A stretch of DNA of 64,000 nt from Sediminibacterium sp. (GCA_017537025.1 JAFWCB010000008.1:636022-700021); one strand, 5' to 3'. Positions 41,640 to 52,645 are shown, counted from the first letter of the stretch. The notes: generated by a model not told the origin, from the letters alone. Translations and numbers: made by a program.

Positions 41640-42569
41640 TTATAATGTCTTCAATACATCATTCATATTGCGAACGGCGTCGGCACTTTTATTGAAGGCA
41701 GCTTGCTCTTCGGCATTTAGCTTGAAATCAATAATTTTCTCCCAACCATTTTTACCGATAGTTACAGGTACGCCCAAACAAATATCTTTTTGACCGTATT
41801 CGCCATCCAAGCTAACACAACAAGTGAATAATTTTTTCTGATCACGTACAATGCTTTCTACTAAAGCAGCACCTGCAGCACCCGGAGCATACCAGGCAGA
41901 AGTACCAATTAACTTGGTGAGGGTAGCACCACCCACCATGGTATCGTTTACGATTTGTTGTTGTTGTTCAGCACTTAAAAAATCGGTTACGGGGGCACTA
42001 TTCCAGGTAGCATAACGTATCAACGGAATCATAGTGGTATCTCCATGTCCGCCTACTACTACTGCATTTAAATCTGCGGGACTACAACCTAAATGTTGAC
42101 TTAATTGGTATTTAAAGCGACTGCTATCGAGCGTACCACCCATACCAATAATCCGATTTTTGGGTAAACCTGTAGAAGTTAATGCTAAATAGGTCATCGT
42201 ATCCATCGGATTACTGATAACAATAATGATAGCATTAGGAGAATATTTTAAAATATTTTCACAAACGCCTTTTACGATTCCTGCATTGGTGCCTATTAGT
42301 TCTTCACGAGTCATTCCCGGTTTACGAGGAATACCGGAAGTAATAACTACTACATCGCTACCGGCAGTTTTACTGTAATCATTGGTACTGCCAACAATTT
42401 TAGTATCGAAGCCAAGCAATGCAGCAGTTTGCATCATATCTTGAGCTTTCCCTTCTGCCAAACCTTCTTTAATGTCGAGCAATACCAATTCGGTACATAA
42501 TTCTTTACGGGCAATATTATCGGCACAGGTTGCGCCTACGGCACCGGCACCAACTACAGTAACTTTCAT
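41640..42569 (-). CDS. mdh: Malate dehydrogenase
   Basis: NAD-dependent oxidation of malate to oxaloacetate in the TCA cycle, 309 residues, LDH-like MDH type. Nucleotide-binding GAGAVGATCADNIA starts at residue 7, Asp32 in LLDIKEG favours NAD, substrate-loop arginines are R82 and R88 (IPRKPGMTREEL), and the catalytic His175 is in GGHGDTTMIPL. It is monocistronic on the minus strand with its own terminator. Confidence 0.96.
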   Translation of the reverse strand: MKVTVVGAGAVGATCADNIARKELCTELVLLDIKEGLAEGKAQDMMQTAALLGFDTKIVGSTNDYSKTAGSDVVVITSGIPRKPGMTREELIGTNAGIVKGVCENILKYSPNAIIIVISNPMDTMTYLALTSTGLPKNRIIGMGGTLDSSRFKYQLSQHLGCSPADLNAVVVGGHGDTTMIPLIRYATWNSAPVTDFLSAEQQQQIVNDTMVGGATLTKLIGTSAWYAPGAAGAALVESIVRDQKKLFTCCVSLDGEYGQKDICLGVPVTIGKNGWEKIIDFKLNAEEQAAFNKSADAVRNMNDVLKTL

Positions 42570-42618
42570 ATGGAACTATTTAAATGATTTAATGACGGGG
42601 CAAAGGTAGGGGCTATAT

Positions 42619-43131
42619 TTATTTTTTTCGGATAAATTCAATCAATTCCGGGATTTCTACCCCCATATCCCAGGTTGTTAACAAATGCTGCTTTCTGTTA
42701 TATAAAGCTACAAAAGGAGTATAGCGAACCTGGTAGAAACTTGGGATAGCGTATTTAGGATCTCTTCCGATAATCATATTCGGGTAGAGATCCAACTTAT
42801 AGTGATGATAGAATTTTTTGATATCATTAAAATCGCGGTAGCTCACCCAAATAAAGAGCACATTTTTTAGAGAGTCGATATTGTTCACTATCTCTTTGGC
42901 TTCATGTTGGCAGTGGCCACAATCCGGACTAAAATAAATAATAGCGGTATAGTCGTACGGTTTTATATTCTTTTTTGTAAACCAAGTACTATCCATTTGT
43001 AAGATGCTAAACTCAGGAATAGTAGGATTTTTTTTATAGGGAGGAACCGTATCAATGGGGCTTTGCGCAAAAACATTGATTGATAAGAAAAGAAGAATAA
43101 TTAGTGAGATAACTGGTTTCATTATTGCCAA
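42619..43131 (-). CDS. Thioredoxin-like secreted protein
   Basis: A 170-residue protein with a signal peptide (ISLIILLFLSINVFA) and a thioredoxin fold carrying the redox motif FSPDCGHCQHEAKE (CxxC). cis-Pro is in YQVRYTPFVALY. It probably acts in periplasmic thiol redox as a TlpA/ResA-like protein. It overlaps the upstream amidohydrolase gene by 10 bases and so is co-translated with it. Confidence 0.85.
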   Translation of the reverse strand: MAIMKPVISLIILLFLSINVFAQSPIDTVPPYKKNPTIPEFSILQMDSTWFTKKNIKPYDYTAIIYFSPDCGHCQHEAKEIVNNIDSLKNVLFIWVSYRDFNDIKKFYHHYKLDLYPNMIIGRDPKYAIPSFYQVRYTPFVALYNRKQHLLTTWDMGVEIPELIEFIRKK

Positions 43132-44609
43132 TTTTTATATTTCCCATAAATGGGCTGTCCTGCAAAAGTATTAGCTACCGTCTTTCCATTTTTTAATGCA
43201 AATATCCCATTTACAATTACATATTCAACACCTTCTGAAAAAGCAGGCCCTGTTTCGAAAGTGCCCTTATCTGTAATTGTGGTTGGGTTGAAAACAGTAA
43301 TATCTGCATCAGCGCCAACTTGTAGTCGTCCTTTAGTTTTCATCATGGGCGAAATTTCCTCTAATCTTTTTGCAGGTAATAAAGTCATTTTTTCTATAGC
43401 ACTCATTAGCGTTAATACCTTTTCTTCTCTTACATATGAGCCCAATGTCCTTGCAAAAGTTCCGCTAGTTCTTGGGTGCGCTAACTTTGAGTAGGGCATA
43501 CCATCAGATGCAATTAATACTCCTGGTGCTTTAATACCTGTTTTTATCCACGCTGGCTTCATCATATGCATAATTACAACTCCCCCTTGGTTACGGTATT
43601 TTTCAAAACTTTCTTTAGTAAGTCGTTCCCCGGTAGCTTCCCATTGTAAATCTGCATAATTAATACCTAAGCGCTCTTGCCATCCATCATTAAACATAGC
43701 GCTTTGTAAAGTAGTAGATGCTGCTGTGTATGGATAGAGTTCGGTAGTGATTTCAAATCCTTTCTTTTGCGCAGTGGTAACCATTTCAAGCGCAAGATCA
43801 ATATTACCCGTGGCCATACTATTGATATGCACTAAATGGAGAGAACTGTTTGTAAGTATAGCATTGTTGATGGCTTCCTGTATAGAAATAATATCTGGAT
43901 TTCGAACATGTACAAATATGGGTGACTTTAATTCGCTTGCTGTTTGAAATATCCTATAAAATTCTAGGGGATTCGATTTAGGCAAATACCCAATAGGTGC
44001 TCCAATACCAATGGCACCTTCTAGTAATGAATTTTTTACATTAGCCGCAGTTTTCAATATTTCAGCATCGGTTAGTTTTTCTGTTGCTGCTGGAAGTACC
44101 GTATTTGTCATGGCTTCAATATCACTGATGCCTTCTTTTCGGTTCTTTTGCAGAAGAGAATTTGCATTATCTGTAAATTTCGAGATGGCTTTAAATCTTT
44201 CATAAGGCCAGTTTACACTTCCTCCATAATTAATGAGTGCTTTGTCTTTACGCGATAAATACCAGTCTTTTAAATTTTCAATACCCCATTCTAATTCAAG
44301 TGCTGTTGTTAAACCATCATGTAATTGGTACTCTTGCTCAATATTTGTGCGGCCATGAATATGTAAATCAATAAATCCGGGTGATACTACTAATCCGGAA
44401 ACATTAATTGTTTCTTTTCCTTTAATCGAGTTTGAAGAAATGACAGCAATTTTATTATTTCGAATGCCTACATTTCTTATCGCATCTAATTTTGTTTCTG
44501 GGTCTATTACACGTCCGCCGATTAGTACAATATCATATTCATTAGTTGATTGTGCATAAAGAGAGCAATTCAAAACAACAATGGAGAATAAAAAGTATAT
44601 TTTTTTCAT
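43122..44609 (-). CDS. Secreted amidohydrolase (D-aminoacylase-like)
   Basis: A 495-residue metal-dependent amidohydrolase with a signal peptide. The metal-binding HIHGRTNIEQ-type motif follows VVSPGFIDLH; further His residues are in FVHVRNPD and LVHINSMA, and the catalytic Asp is in IASDGMPY. It resembles N-acyl-D-amino-acid deacylases. The substrate is uncertain. Confidence 0.85.
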   Translation of the reverse strand: MKKIYFLFSIVVLNCSLYAQSTNEYDIVLIGGRVIDPETKLDAIRNVGIRNNKIAVISSNSIKGKETINVSGLVVSPGFIDLHIHGRTNIEQEYQLHDGLTTALELEWGIENLKDWYLSRKDKALINYGGSVNWPYERFKAISKFTDNANSLLQKNRKEGISDIEAMTNTVLPAATEKLTDAEILKTAANVKNSLLEGAIGIGAPIGYLPKSNPLEFYRIFQTASELKSPIFVHVRNPDIISIQEAINNAILTNSSLHLVHINSMATGNIDLALEMVTTAQKKGFEITTELYPYTAASTTLQSAMFNDGWQERLGINYADLQWEATGERLTKESFEKYRNQGGVVIMHMMKPAWIKTGIKAPGVLIASDGMPYSKLAHPRTSGTFARTLGSYVREEKVLTLMSAIEKMTLLPAKRLEEISPMMKTKGRLQVGADADITVFNPTTITDKGTFETGPAFSEGVEYVIVNGIFALKNGKTVANTFAGQPIYGKYKNWQ

Positions 44610-44642
44610 ACTAAGTATTTAAACGCAAAGTCGCGAAGACGC

Positions 44643-44690
44643 AAAGTTTTAACCACTACTCACTACCTACTAGTATCTACCGTCTCCGGT
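44643..44690. repeat. Composite intergenic repeat (CACTA and GTCTCCGG units)
   Basis: ACCACTACTCACTACCTACTAG is the reverse-orientation AGTGNNT type, followed by TACCGTCTCCGGTC as at 32970-32990. It leads directly into the CTGAGCCTGTCG hairpin at 44692. Confidence 0.5.
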
Positions 44691-44691
44691 C

Positions 44692-44715
44692 TGTCACCCT
44701 GAGCCTGTCGAAGGG
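44692..44715. repeat. REP-like hairpin element, copy A
   Basis: TGTCACCCTGAGCCTGTCGA then AGGG. CCCT and AGGG form the stem base. It runs into the 3' end of the minus-strand ABC ATPase and encodes its last residues (RPSTGSG). Compare copy B at 60164-60189. Confidence 0.65.
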
Positions 44716-45488
44716 CGGTTTCTCTCTGCTTCAATCATCCTCATCTCTTTAGCATCTTGCAAAAACTCAGAGGCGAAAATAAAATTATTGAGTAATTCAT
44801 CTTTACTGAAGATAATATCTTTATTAGAGCCTTCCCATTGCTTCCTTCCTTGATACAGGTATACGATATGATCGCCGATTTCCATCACACTATTCATATC
44901 GTGTGTAACCACAATGGTGGTAATATTATATTCCGTAGTGATCTCTTTAATAAGCTTATCAATTACCAAAGAAGTTTGCGGATCTAAACCAGAATTCGGC
45001 TCATCGCAAAATAAATACTTAGGATTAAGTACAATCGATCTGGCAATCCCTACTCTTTTTTTCATCCCTCCGCTAATTTCTGCCGGATATTTTTTATGGG
45101 CGTCAGTTAAATTAACCTTGGCTAATACTTCATTCACTCGCTTCTTTTTTTCTGATTGCGATATGCGCGTGAACATATCCAGCGGGAATAAAACATTCTG
45201 CTCAACAGTCATGGAATCAAACAGCGCATTTCCCTGAAAAAGCATACCAATTTGTTGACGTAATTGCTTTCTTTCATGCTCATCCATTAAAACCATATCC
45301 GCGCCATCATATAAGATATGACCGCTATCCGGGGCAAAAAGACCAACAATGCATTTAGTAAGTACGGTTTTGCCGCTACCACTGGTTCCTATAATTAAAT
45401 TACATTTCCCGGCTTCCATGGTAGCACTGATACCATCTAAAATGGTTTTGTCTCCAAATGTTTTTCTGATATCTGTAACTTGAATCAT
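44694..45488 (-). CDS. ABC transporter ATP-binding protein (MlaF-like)
   Basis: ATPase of a lipid-transport ABC system, about 264 residues. Walker A is GTSGSGKTVLTK, the signature is SGGMKKRVGIARSI and Walker B is YLFCDEPNSGLDP. The NSGLDP variant and overall sequence suit MlaF/Ttg2A. Its MlaE-like permease partner lies 15 kb away at 60204. The C-terminal RPSTGSG is encoded by a repeat and is not part of the family. MIQVTDIRKTF at 45488 was taken as the start. Confidence 0.88.
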   Translation of the reverse strand: MIQVTDIRKTFGDKTILDGISATMEAGKCNLIIGTSGSGKTVLTKCIVGLFAPDSGHILYDGADMVLMDEHERKQLRQQIGMLFQGNALFDSMTVEQNVLFPLDMFTRISQSEKKKRVNEVLAKVNLTDAHKKYPAEISGGMKKRVGIARSIVLNPKYLFCDEPNSGLDPQTSLVIDKLIKEITTEYNITTIVVTHDMNSVMEIGDHIVYLYQGRKQWEGSNKDIIFSKDELLNNFIFASEFLQDAKEMRMIEAERNRPSTGSG

Positions 45489-45505
45489 TGGATGCAAACT
45501 ACAAA

Positions 45506-46726
45506 TTAGTTTTCATCAACGATTACTTGATTTCTTAATAAATCTTCAAAAATATCTCGCTTGCGTATTAAATGGGGATTGCCATCTTTTATCATTACCT
45601 GAGCAGGTAATAGGCGAGAATTATAATTACTGCCCATTTCAAAACCATAGGCACCGGCATTACTGAAAACTAGTAAATCGCCTTCTCGCACTTCAGGTAA
45701 TAGCCTGTCTGTAGCGAAGGTATCCGTTTCACAAATATTCCCCGTAACCATATAATTTTTTCTAGGACCCTCAGGATTAGAAATATTTGTTATCTCATGA
45801 TAAGCATCATAAAACATGGGGCGAATTAAATGATTGAAACCACTATTAACACCGGCAATCAAGGTTTCCCCATTTTGTTTCAACACATTTACAGCTGTTA
45901 CAAAATATCCTGCAGCACTTACTAAAAATTTTCCGGGCTCAAACCAAACCTGTAATTTTTTTGGATATGATTGATGAAAATGATCAAAGGCCGCAGTTAC
46001 TTCTTGTCCCAGCTTAATCATATCAGTTCCTTCTTCTCCCTCTTTATAAGCCACTTTAAAGCCACCTCCTAAATCGAGATAGACCAACTCATCAAACCGA
46101 TTAGCAAGATCAAATAACACACTACTTCCCTTGATGAAAACATCTACATCTTTAATTTCACTACCGGTATGAATATGTAATCCTTGGATATGGATATTAT
46201 ATTTATTTTTTAACTGAATAATATCATCGATTTGTTCGATCGGGATACCGAATTTGCTTTTTGTATGTCCGGTAGAAATTTTCAGATTACCACCAGCCAT
46301 AATGTTGGGCCTTAACCGGAGTCCAACCGGGTAACTATGACCGTATTTTTCGCCAAACTTCTCCAAATTGGAAAGACTGTCTATATTAATATATACACCC
46401 AGTGAAACAGCTTCTTCAATTTCGCTAAAATGAATACCATTACTGGTGTATAAAATTTGTGATCCTTTAAAACCTGCTCTCAATGCCAATTTGGCTTCAT
46501 TGATAGAGCTACAATCTATATTAGCACCGATGCGGTGTAAATGTTTTAAAATATTGATATTCGTATTGGCCTTACAGGCATAGAAAAATTTAGCATCTGT
46601 ATGGGCAAACGCGTGAGTAAGTGTTTGATACTGTTTCGTAATGGTATCAGTATCATAAATATATAGTGGAGTTCCGTAAGTAGCTGCGAGAGATTGAATC
46701 TGTATGGGAGAAATCGATAATGCCAT
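45506..46726 (-). CDS. lysA: Diaminopimelate decarboxylase
   Basis: Last step of lysine synthesis: PLP-dependent decarboxylation of meso-diaminopimelate. 406 residues, fold type III: the PLP Lys is in FFYACKANTN near residue 52, the HIHTGSEI and YLDLGGGFKV phosphate-binding regions follow, and NICETDTFA carries the substrate-binding Cys-Glu pair. It lies 15 bases downstream of scpB on the minus strand. Confidence 0.94.
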   Translation of the reverse strand: MALSISPIQIQSLAATYGTPLYIYDTDTITKQYQTLTHAFAHTDAKFFYACKANTNINILKHLHRIGANIDCSSINEAKLALRAGFKGSQILYTSNGIHFSEIEEAVSLGVYINIDSLSNLEKFGEKYGHSYPVGLRLRPNIMAGGNLKISTGHTKSKFGIPIEQIDDIIQLKNKYNIHIQGLHIHTGSEIKDVDVFIKGSSVLFDLANRFDELVYLDLGGGFKVAYKEGEEGTDMIKLGQEVTAAFDHFHQSYPKKLQVWFEPGKFLVSAAGYFVTAVNVLKQNGETLIAGVNSGFNHLIRPMFYDAYHEITNISNPEGPRKNYMVTGNICETDTFATDRLLPEVREGDLLVFSNAGAYGFEMGSNYNSRLLPAQVMIKDGNPHLIRKRDIFEDLLRNQVIVDEN

Positions 46727-46741
46727 AGTGCTAAAGATACA

Positions 46742-47476
46742 TTAATCCTGTGGGGCATCTGTTTCGTTAGTATTGTCTGCTTCGTCTTTTTTTACGATCA
46801 ATTCACCTTCTTCATTCACGGTAATGTCGGATACATCACCCTCTACGCCATCAGCTTCTGCTAATGAATCGGCAACAGGCTGATCCGTGAAATCTTCGGG
46901 TTTAATGATGGTGCCTTCAACGATTTGCTCGGCTAATACCTCTTTAATTTTCGGTAAATCGGAAGCTGTATTAATGCCGAAATAATCCATAAATGTTTTG
47001 GAAGTAGCATAAACTAGTGGCTTGCCGGGCATCTGTTCATTTCTCCCGGAGATCAGGATCAATTCTTTCTCTAATAATTTTTGTATGCTATAATCGCTGT
47101 TCACACCGCGGATAGCTTCTATTTCTCCTTTAGTAATAGGCTGCTTGTAAGCGATGATTGCCAAAGTTTCTAAAGCTGCTGTAGATAATCGCTTCAAAAA
47201 TTTATCACCATTTAATTGAGCGATAGTTTTATGGAACTCTTTTTTTGTGAGGAATTGCCAACCACCTCCACTTTCGCGTACTTCAAAAGGATAAAATTCT
47301 GAACTGTATTTCTCCCGAATACCTTCCACCGCAGATTCAACCTGATCTAAAGAAATGCGCTCTTCCAAGAAGCCAAAGCTATTATTGATTAATTCAACAA
47401 TATCTAATGAAGTCAGTGGTTTTTCACTGGCGAATATGAGTACTTCAATATGAGGAATGATTTCGCTAAGTTCCAT
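46742..47476 (-). CDS. scpB: Segregation and condensation protein B
   Basis: Winged-helix partner of ScpA in the SMC condensin. LSEIIPHIEVLIFASEKPLT starts the protein; ALETLAIIAYKQPITKGEIEAIRGV and MPGKPLVYATSKTFMDYFG are diagnostic. The acidic C-terminal tail is common in Bacteroidota. The start at 47476 excludes 42 upstream in-frame residues that are encoded by AGTGNNT repeats. Confidence 0.92.
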   Translation of the reverse strand: MELSEIIPHIEVLIFASEKPLTSLDIVELINNSFGFLEERISLDQVESAVEGIREKYSSEFYPFEVRESGGGWQFLTKKEFHKTIAQLNGDKFLKRLSTAALETLAIIAYKQPITKGEIEAIRGVNSDYSIQKLLEKELILISGRNEQMPGKPLVYATSKTFMDYFGINTASDLPKIKEVLAEQIVEGTIIKPEDFTDQPVADSLAEADGVEGDVSDITVNEEGELIVKKDEADNTNETDAPQD

Positions 47477-47520
47477 TTGGTTTAGAGTCTTTTGGATGAA
47501 GGTAAAGAAGTTAGTGGATA

Positions 47521-47626
47521 TCAATAGTGCATAGTGTATAGTGCATAGTGTATAGTGCATAGTGCATAGTGCATAGTGGGTAGTGGGGGTTTTACTAGTC
47601 ACTTTGCACTAATCACTTACCACTAA
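47521..47626. repeat. AGTGNNT repeat tract (about 10 units) and inverted partner
   Basis: ATAGTGCATAGTGTATAGTG-type units recur with a 7-base period from 47525 to about 47587, followed by the opposite-strand form (CACTTTGCACTAATCACTTACC...). It sits between scpB and atpG and gives an open reading frame by chance. Confidence 0.75.
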
Positions 47627-47628
47627 CC

Positions 47629-48510
47629 TTATCCCTGCAACGCGGCCGCACCGCTTACAATCTCAGTAAGTTCAGTTGTAATAGCTGCTTGTCGAGCTCT
47701 ATTGTAACTGATCTTAAGCGATTTCAACAATTCATTCGCATTATCGCTGGCTTTATCCATCGCTGTCATACGGGCTCCATGTTCACTAGCATTACCATCG
47801 AGTACGGCCTTATATAATTGTGTATTTAAAATTTTAGGCATCAGCTCGGCAATCAATGCTTCTTTGGCAGGCTCAAAAATAAAATCAGATTTTTTCTTAT
47901 TGCTGGTATTGGCAACTTTGGGAATGGGTAGGAATGGCTCGGCTACAAAAACCTGTGTAGCTGCGTTTTTAAACTCACTATAAATAATTTCAACCGCATC
48001 AAATTCTTTATTTTCAAAAGCTTTCATAGCCGCTTGTGCAGCTGCCTGTACCGATTCGAAGTTTAAGTTCAGGTATAAGTCTTTATAAGTGGCATCAGTG
48101 TTGAAACCTGCACGGGTTAAGCCTTCCCAGCCTTTTTTACCAATATTCCAGATTACTACATTTCCTTTTTTAAACTGGGCTTCATATTTAGTGGCAACGG
48201 TGCTTTTAGCCAGTTTAATAAGATTAGCATTATAGCCACCGCATAATCCTCTATCACTTGTTACAACAATTAAAAGTACTTTCTCAACAACACGTGTTTC
48301 TGCCAAGGCAAGCGTCATACCGCCTTCGATGCTGCTTACAATATTGCTTAGCATTTCTTGCAGTTTTTTGGCGTAGGGGCGCATTTGGGTAATGGCATCT
48401 TGTGCACGGCGTAATTTAGCAGCACTCACCATTTTCATTGCTTTGGTAATTTGTTGGGTACTCTGTACGCTTTTAATTCGGTTTCTAACCTCTTTTAACT
48501 GTCCGGCCAT
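47629..48510 (-). CDS. atpG: ATP synthase gamma subunit
   Basis: Central stalk of F1-ATPase, 293 residues. N-terminal RNRIKSVQSTQQITKAMKMV and C-terminal SYNRARQAAITTELTEIVSG are the conserved coiled-coil ends, with VTSDRGLCGGYNANL between. The other atp genes are not adjacent, so the operon is split here. Confidence 0.95.
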   Translation of the reverse strand: MAGQLKEVRNRIKSVQSTQQITKAMKMVSAAKLRRAQDAITQMRPYAKKLQEMLSNIVSSIEGGMTLALAETRVVEKVLLIVVTSDRGLCGGYNANLIKLAKSTVATKYEAQFKKGNVVIWNIGKKGWEGLTRAGFNTDATYKDLYLNLNFESVQAAAQAAMKAFENKEFDAVEIIYSEFKNAATQVFVAEPFLPIPKVANTSNKKKSDFIFEPAKEALIAELMPKILNTQLYKAVLDGNASEHGARMTAMDKASDNANELLKSLKISYNRARQAAITTELTEIVSGAAALQG

Positions 48511-48577
48511 GGAATGATTTTATCGTTTCTGGGCTGCAAAAGTAGCTTTTCGGGCTAAATTTTCCAACTAAAAACCC

Positions 48578-49180
48578 TTATTTAAAGCGGTACACAAGTC
48601 CAACACCGGTAGAAGTGGGCATAATTTGTAGTTGAGTGGCTTCTTTCTCTAATAATTTGCCATTTCGGCGGTGATTTCCATATTGTACGATATCGAATAC
48701 TAATAAAAAAGCCCCTTGTAAAATGAGGCTACCCCCATAGCCATTGGCGCGGTCATTATTGAGCCGATCACCTCTTTCTCGGAGGTATAATCCGGTGGTG
48801 ATATAAGCCAAATCCAAGCCGGTATTGAGTAATAACAATTTTTCCGGTTTTTGCTGTGCTACTAGATTTTCTGCGAGTGTATATTTTTTGCCTATTTCTT
48901 TTTTAAGTTGAAATAGCCCATAGGTTGCAATTCCTGCGTTAAAAAGGTTCCAATAGGCGTTTCCTTCAAAAAAATACTTGTCGGCACCTTTGGCATTGGT
49001 AGCTGAAACCATTCCCTGAACCATATTTACCCCCGCCCAGGAGGCGAGTATGGTAAGATTGGTTTTATTTTTGATATATCGATCTGTAGCAATAGAGTCG
49101 CTCAGGCTTTGTTGAGCGTACACTTGTAAGGACATCACTAAGATGCAGAACAGAAATATGAGCCTTGTTTTTTTCTTCAT
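48578..49180 (-). CDS. Hypothetical membrane/exported protein (200 aa)
   Basis: It begins with a signal peptide (LIFLFCILVMSLQVYAQ). Three or four weakly hydrophobic segments follow (LTILASWAGVNMVQGMV, YWNLFNAGIATYGLF, LILQGAFLLVFDIV), so it may be an inner-membrane protein or a small barrel. I cannot assign a family with certainty. It is divergent from secA. Confidence 0.7.
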   Translation of the reverse strand: MKKKTRLIFLFCILVMSLQVYAQQSLSDSIATDRYIKNKTNLTILASWAGVNMVQGMVSATNAKGADKYFFEGNAYWNLFNAGIATYGLFQLKKEIGKKYTLAENLVAQQKPEKLLLLNTGLDLAYITTGLYLRERGDRLNNDRANGYGGSLILQGAFLLVFDIVQYGNHRRNGKLLEKEATQLQIMPTSTGVGLVYRFK

Positions 49181-49301
49181 AACATGTTCCCTTTCAAAAG
49201 CTTAACTTTGCCGCCTTTCTTGCAGCGTGCCAAATTGACGAAAAAAAAGAATTTGCACGTTGTTTGACTGTTAATTTTTTCAATATCAGTAGTAAAATTA
49301 T

Positions 49302-52300
49302 ATGTTGAAGTTTATTTCTAAGTTATTCGGGGGTAGTAAAAGTGAAAAAGATGTGCAGCAGTTAATGCCCATAGTTCAAAAAACGAATCAATTCTTTGAG
49401 CAATACCAGTCATTATCTAATGATGCGTTAAGAGCAAAAACGGCTGAGTTTAAGGCGCGTATCAAAGACCATTTAACAGCGATCGATGAAGCTATTGCAG
49501 CCAAGAAAGCAGATGCAGATGCTTTACCTGAAAATGAAATACATGCAAAAGATGCTATCTATCAGGAAGTAGATAAGCTAAAGAAAGATAGAGATAAAAA
49601 AATTGAAGAGGCTCTTGCTGCTATTCAGCCCGAAGCTTTTGCCGTAATAAAAGAAGCTGCCCGCAGATTTAAAGAGAATGCCGTGATTACAGCAACGGCT
49701 ACCCCCTTAGATAGGGAGTTAAGTGTAAAGAAAGACTATATCACGATTGTAGGAGATCAGGTTCAGTTTAAAAATAGTTGGACGGCAGCCGGTGGAACAG
49801 TTACCTGGAATATGGTGCATTATGATGTGCAGTTGATCGGTGGTAGCGTTTTGCATCAAGGTAAGATTGCGGAAATGGCTACTGGTGAAGGTAAAACCCT
49901 GGTATCTACTTTACCTGCTTACCTGAACGCCTTAGCGGGAGAGGGAGTGCATATTGTAACGGTAAATGACTATCTGGCTAAAAGGGATAGTGAATGGAAT
50001 GGTACTTTATTCGAATGGTTGGGGTTAACCGTAGATTGTATCGACAAACATGAACCCAACAGTGAAGCACGCAGAAAGGCTTATTTAGCCGATATTACCT
50101 ATGGTACGAATAATGAGTTTGGCTTTGATTATCTGAGAGATAATATGGTGCATAGTCCTGAGGAAATGGTGCAGCGAAAACACCATTTTGCTATGGTGGA
50201 TGAGGTAGATTCGGTATTGATTGATGATGCTCGTACGCCATTGATTATTTCCGGTCCGATTGGCTATCAAACAGGGGAGCAACAGTTTTTTGAATTAAAG
50301 CCTCGTATCGAAAAATTAGTAGACGCACAAAAAAGAGCGACCCAGCAATTTCTTACCGAAGCCAAGAAAAAAATTGCAGAAGGAAATGACGATCCAAAAG
50401 ACGGCGGATTAGCCTTATTTCGCGCACACAGGGGCTTACCCAAGAATAGTGCCTTGATCAAATTCCTCAGTGAACCAGGAATGCGTGTGAAATTGCAGAA
50501 AGCAGAAAACTATTACTTGGCCGACCAGCAGCGCGAAATGCCGAAAGCAGATGAAGAATTATATTTTTATATTGATGAGAAAAATAATTCAGTTGAATTA
50601 ACCGATAAGGGGATTCAATTGATTACCCGCTCCGGAGAAGATCCTAATTTCTTTATTCTCCCGGATATATCTATATCACTAGCAGCTGTAGATCAGGATA
50701 ACTCTTTATCAGCAGATCAAAAATTACATAAGAAAGAAGCGATTATAAATGAGTATTCCGTAAAAGCCGATCGTATTCATACCGTACAACAATTATTAAA
50801 AGCCTACACACTTTTTGATAAGGATGTTGAGTATGTAGTGTTAGATGGTGCCGTTAAAATTGTAGATGAACAAACAGGTCGTATTCTCGATGGAAGAAGA
50901 TACTCAGATGGATTGCATCAGGCTATTGAAGCGAAAGAGAATGTAAAAATTGAAGCGGCTACGCAAACCTATGCTACGGTTACATTACAGAACTATTTTA
51001 GAATGTACCATAAGCTAGCGGGTATGACGGGTACTGCGGAAACAGAAGCAGCAGAGTTATGGGATATTTATAAATTAGATGTGGTAAGTATCCCTACCAA
51101 TGTGCCTGCTATTAGAAAAGATGAACAGGATTTGATCTTTAAAACAAAGCGGGAAAAATTTGGTGCAGTAATAGATGAGATCGTTAAAATGCGTGAAGCC
51201 GGAAGGCCGGTACTTGTAGGTACTACCTCGGTAGAAGTGAGTGAGTTATTAAGCAGAATGCTTCGCCAAAAACAAATTCCTCATAATGTATTAAATGCTA
51301 AACAACATGCTCGCGAGGCGCAGATTGTTGCAGAAGCCGGTTTAGCCGGTGCTGTAACTATTGCAACAAATATGGCGGGTAGAGGTACGGATATTAAACT
51401 AGGACCGAATGTGAAAGAAGCCGGTGGGTTAGCTATTTTAGGAACAGAGCGTCATGAATCGCGCAGGGTAGATAGGCAGTTACGTGGACGAGCAGGACGA
51501 CAAGGTGATCCGGGTTCTTCTTTATTCTTTGTTTCTTTAGAAGACGATTTGATGCGCATGTTTGGTAGTGAACGTATTGCAAAAGTGATGGACTTCGCCG
51601 GCTATAAAGAAGGTGAAGTCATTCAGCATAGTATGATCACTAAATCTATTGAGCGTGCACAGCGCAAAGTAGAAGAAAATAATTTCGGTATCCGGAAGCG
51701 TTTGTTGGAGTACGATGATGTAATGAATAAGCAACGTACGGTTATTTATACTAAACGTAACCATGCTTTATTTGGGGAAAGATTAGCACTCGATTTAGAT
51801 AATGCTTTGTATGGTGTAGCTGAAGGGTTGGTAAGTTCTTTCAAAGAGCAGAACGATTATGAAGGGTTCCGCTTAGCAGTGATAGTGAATTTCGGTATTG
51901 ATTCTTCCATAACAGCGGATGAGCTGGCTAAAACAACTGAACAACAATTAGCGGAGAAACTATACAGTGAAGCTATTGCGAATTACGAGCGTAAGAAGCA
52001 AGAGTTGATGAAACAGGCTTTACCTGTATTTAAAAATATTCGCTTGCAACAAGGTAATCAAATTGATAATGTAATTGTTCCGTTTACCGATGGACGCCGT
52101 CAAATGCAGGTATTGGCGAATATGGAAAAAACGTTAAGATCGAATGGAGCTGAGTTAGTGAATGCCTTAGAACGCTCCATAACATTAGGGTTTATTGATG
52201 ATGCCTGGAAAGAGCATTTACGTGCCATGGACGATTTGAAGCAAAGTGTACAAACAGCTACCTATGAACAGAAAGATCCATTAGTGATCTACAAAGTAGA

Positions 52301-52604
52301 GGCTTTCGATTTATTCAAAAAAATGGACGCTGAAGTAAATAAAGATATTGTTCAGTTTTTATGTCATGCTACAATTCCTTTACAAGAAGGTGATGAATTA
52401 CAAGAAGGCCGTCAGGAAAAAACAGACATGAGTAAGATGAATATGAGTAAGCATGATGTAGATACTCCTCCTTCTGAAAATGATTATTACGATCCTACAC
52501 CGGTAAAACAACAACCTGTAACCGTAGCTCCAAAGATCGGCCGTAACGATCCTTGTCCATGCGGAAGTGGGAAGAAGTTTAAGGCTTGTCATGGGCGCGA
52601 GTGA
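49302..52604 (+). CDS. secA: Preprotein translocase ATPase SecA
   Basis: Motor that drives protein export through SecYEG. It has 1100 residues, longer than the E. coli protein because of insertions in the N-terminal and NBD regions usual in Bacteroidota. Motifs are MATGEGKTL Walker [46 protein letters not shown], and the zinc-binding C-terminus [14 protein letters not shown]. It is followed by a repeat tract. Confidence 0.97.
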   Translation: MLKFISKLFGGSKSEKDVQQLMPIVQKTNQFFEQYQSLSNDALRAKTAEFKARIKDHLTAIDEAIAAKKADADALPENEIHAKDAIYQEVDKLKKDRDKKIEEALAAIQPEAFAVIKEAARRFKENAVITATATPLDRELSVKKDYITIVGDQVQFKNSWTAAGGTVTWNMVHYDVQLIGGSVLHQGKIAEMATGEGKTLVSTLPAYLNALAGEGVHIVTVNDYLAKRDSEWNGTLFEWLGLTVDCIDKHEPNSEARRKAYLADITYGTNNEFGFDYLRDNMVHSPEEMVQRKHHFAMVDEVDSVLIDDARTPLIISGPIGYQTGEQQFFELKPRIEKLVDAQKRATQQFLTEAKKKIAEGNDDPKDGGLALFRAHRGLPKNSALIKFLSEPGMRVKLQKAENYYLADQQREMPKADEELYFYIDEKNNSVELTDKGIQLITRSGEDPNFFILPDISISLAAVDQDNSLSADQKLHKKEAIINEYSVKADRIHTVQQLLKAYTLFDKDVEYVVLDGAVKIVDEQTGRILDGRRYSDGLHQAIEAKENVKIEAATQTYATVTLQNYFRMYHKLAGMTGTAETEAAELWDIYKLDVVSIPTNVPAIRKDEQDLIFKTKREKFGAVIDEIVKMREAGRPVLVGTTSVEVSELLSRMLRQKQIPHNVLNAKQHAREAQIVAEAGLAGAVTIATNMAGRGTDIKLGPNVKEAGGLAILGTERHESRRVDRQLRGRAGRQGDPGSSLFFVSLEDDLMRMFGSERIAKVMDFAGYKEGEVIQHSMITKSIERAQRKVEENNFGIRKRLLEYDDVMNKQRTVIYTKRNHALFGERLALDLDNALYGVAEGLVSSFKEQNDYEGFRLAVIVNFGIDSSITADELAKTTEQQLAEKLYSEAIANYERKKQELMKQALPVFKNIRLQQGNQIDNVIVPFTDGRRQMQVLANMEKTLRSNGAELVNALERSITLGFIDDAWKEHLRAMDDLKQSVQTATYEQKDPLVIYKVEAFDLFKKMDAEVNKDIVQFLCHATIPLQEGDELQEGRQEKTDMSKMNMSKHDVDTPPSENDYYDPTPVKQQPVTVAPKIGRNDPCPCGSGKKFKACHGRE

Positions 52605-52645
52605 TAGTGGGTAGTGGATAGTGGATAGTGTGTAGTGCATAGTAA
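52603..52645. repeat. AGTGNNT repeat tract after secA
   Basis: GATAGTGGGTAGTGGATAGTG-type units with a 7-base period begin at the secA stop codon. They face an opposite-orientation tract at 53087-53163, so the intervening small gene is bracketed by inverted repeats. Confidence 0.7.

Noticed and set aside
47477-47602. N-terminal extension of ScpB
   Set aside because: The 42 extra residues are encoded by AGTGNNT repeats; family members start at the later ATG.
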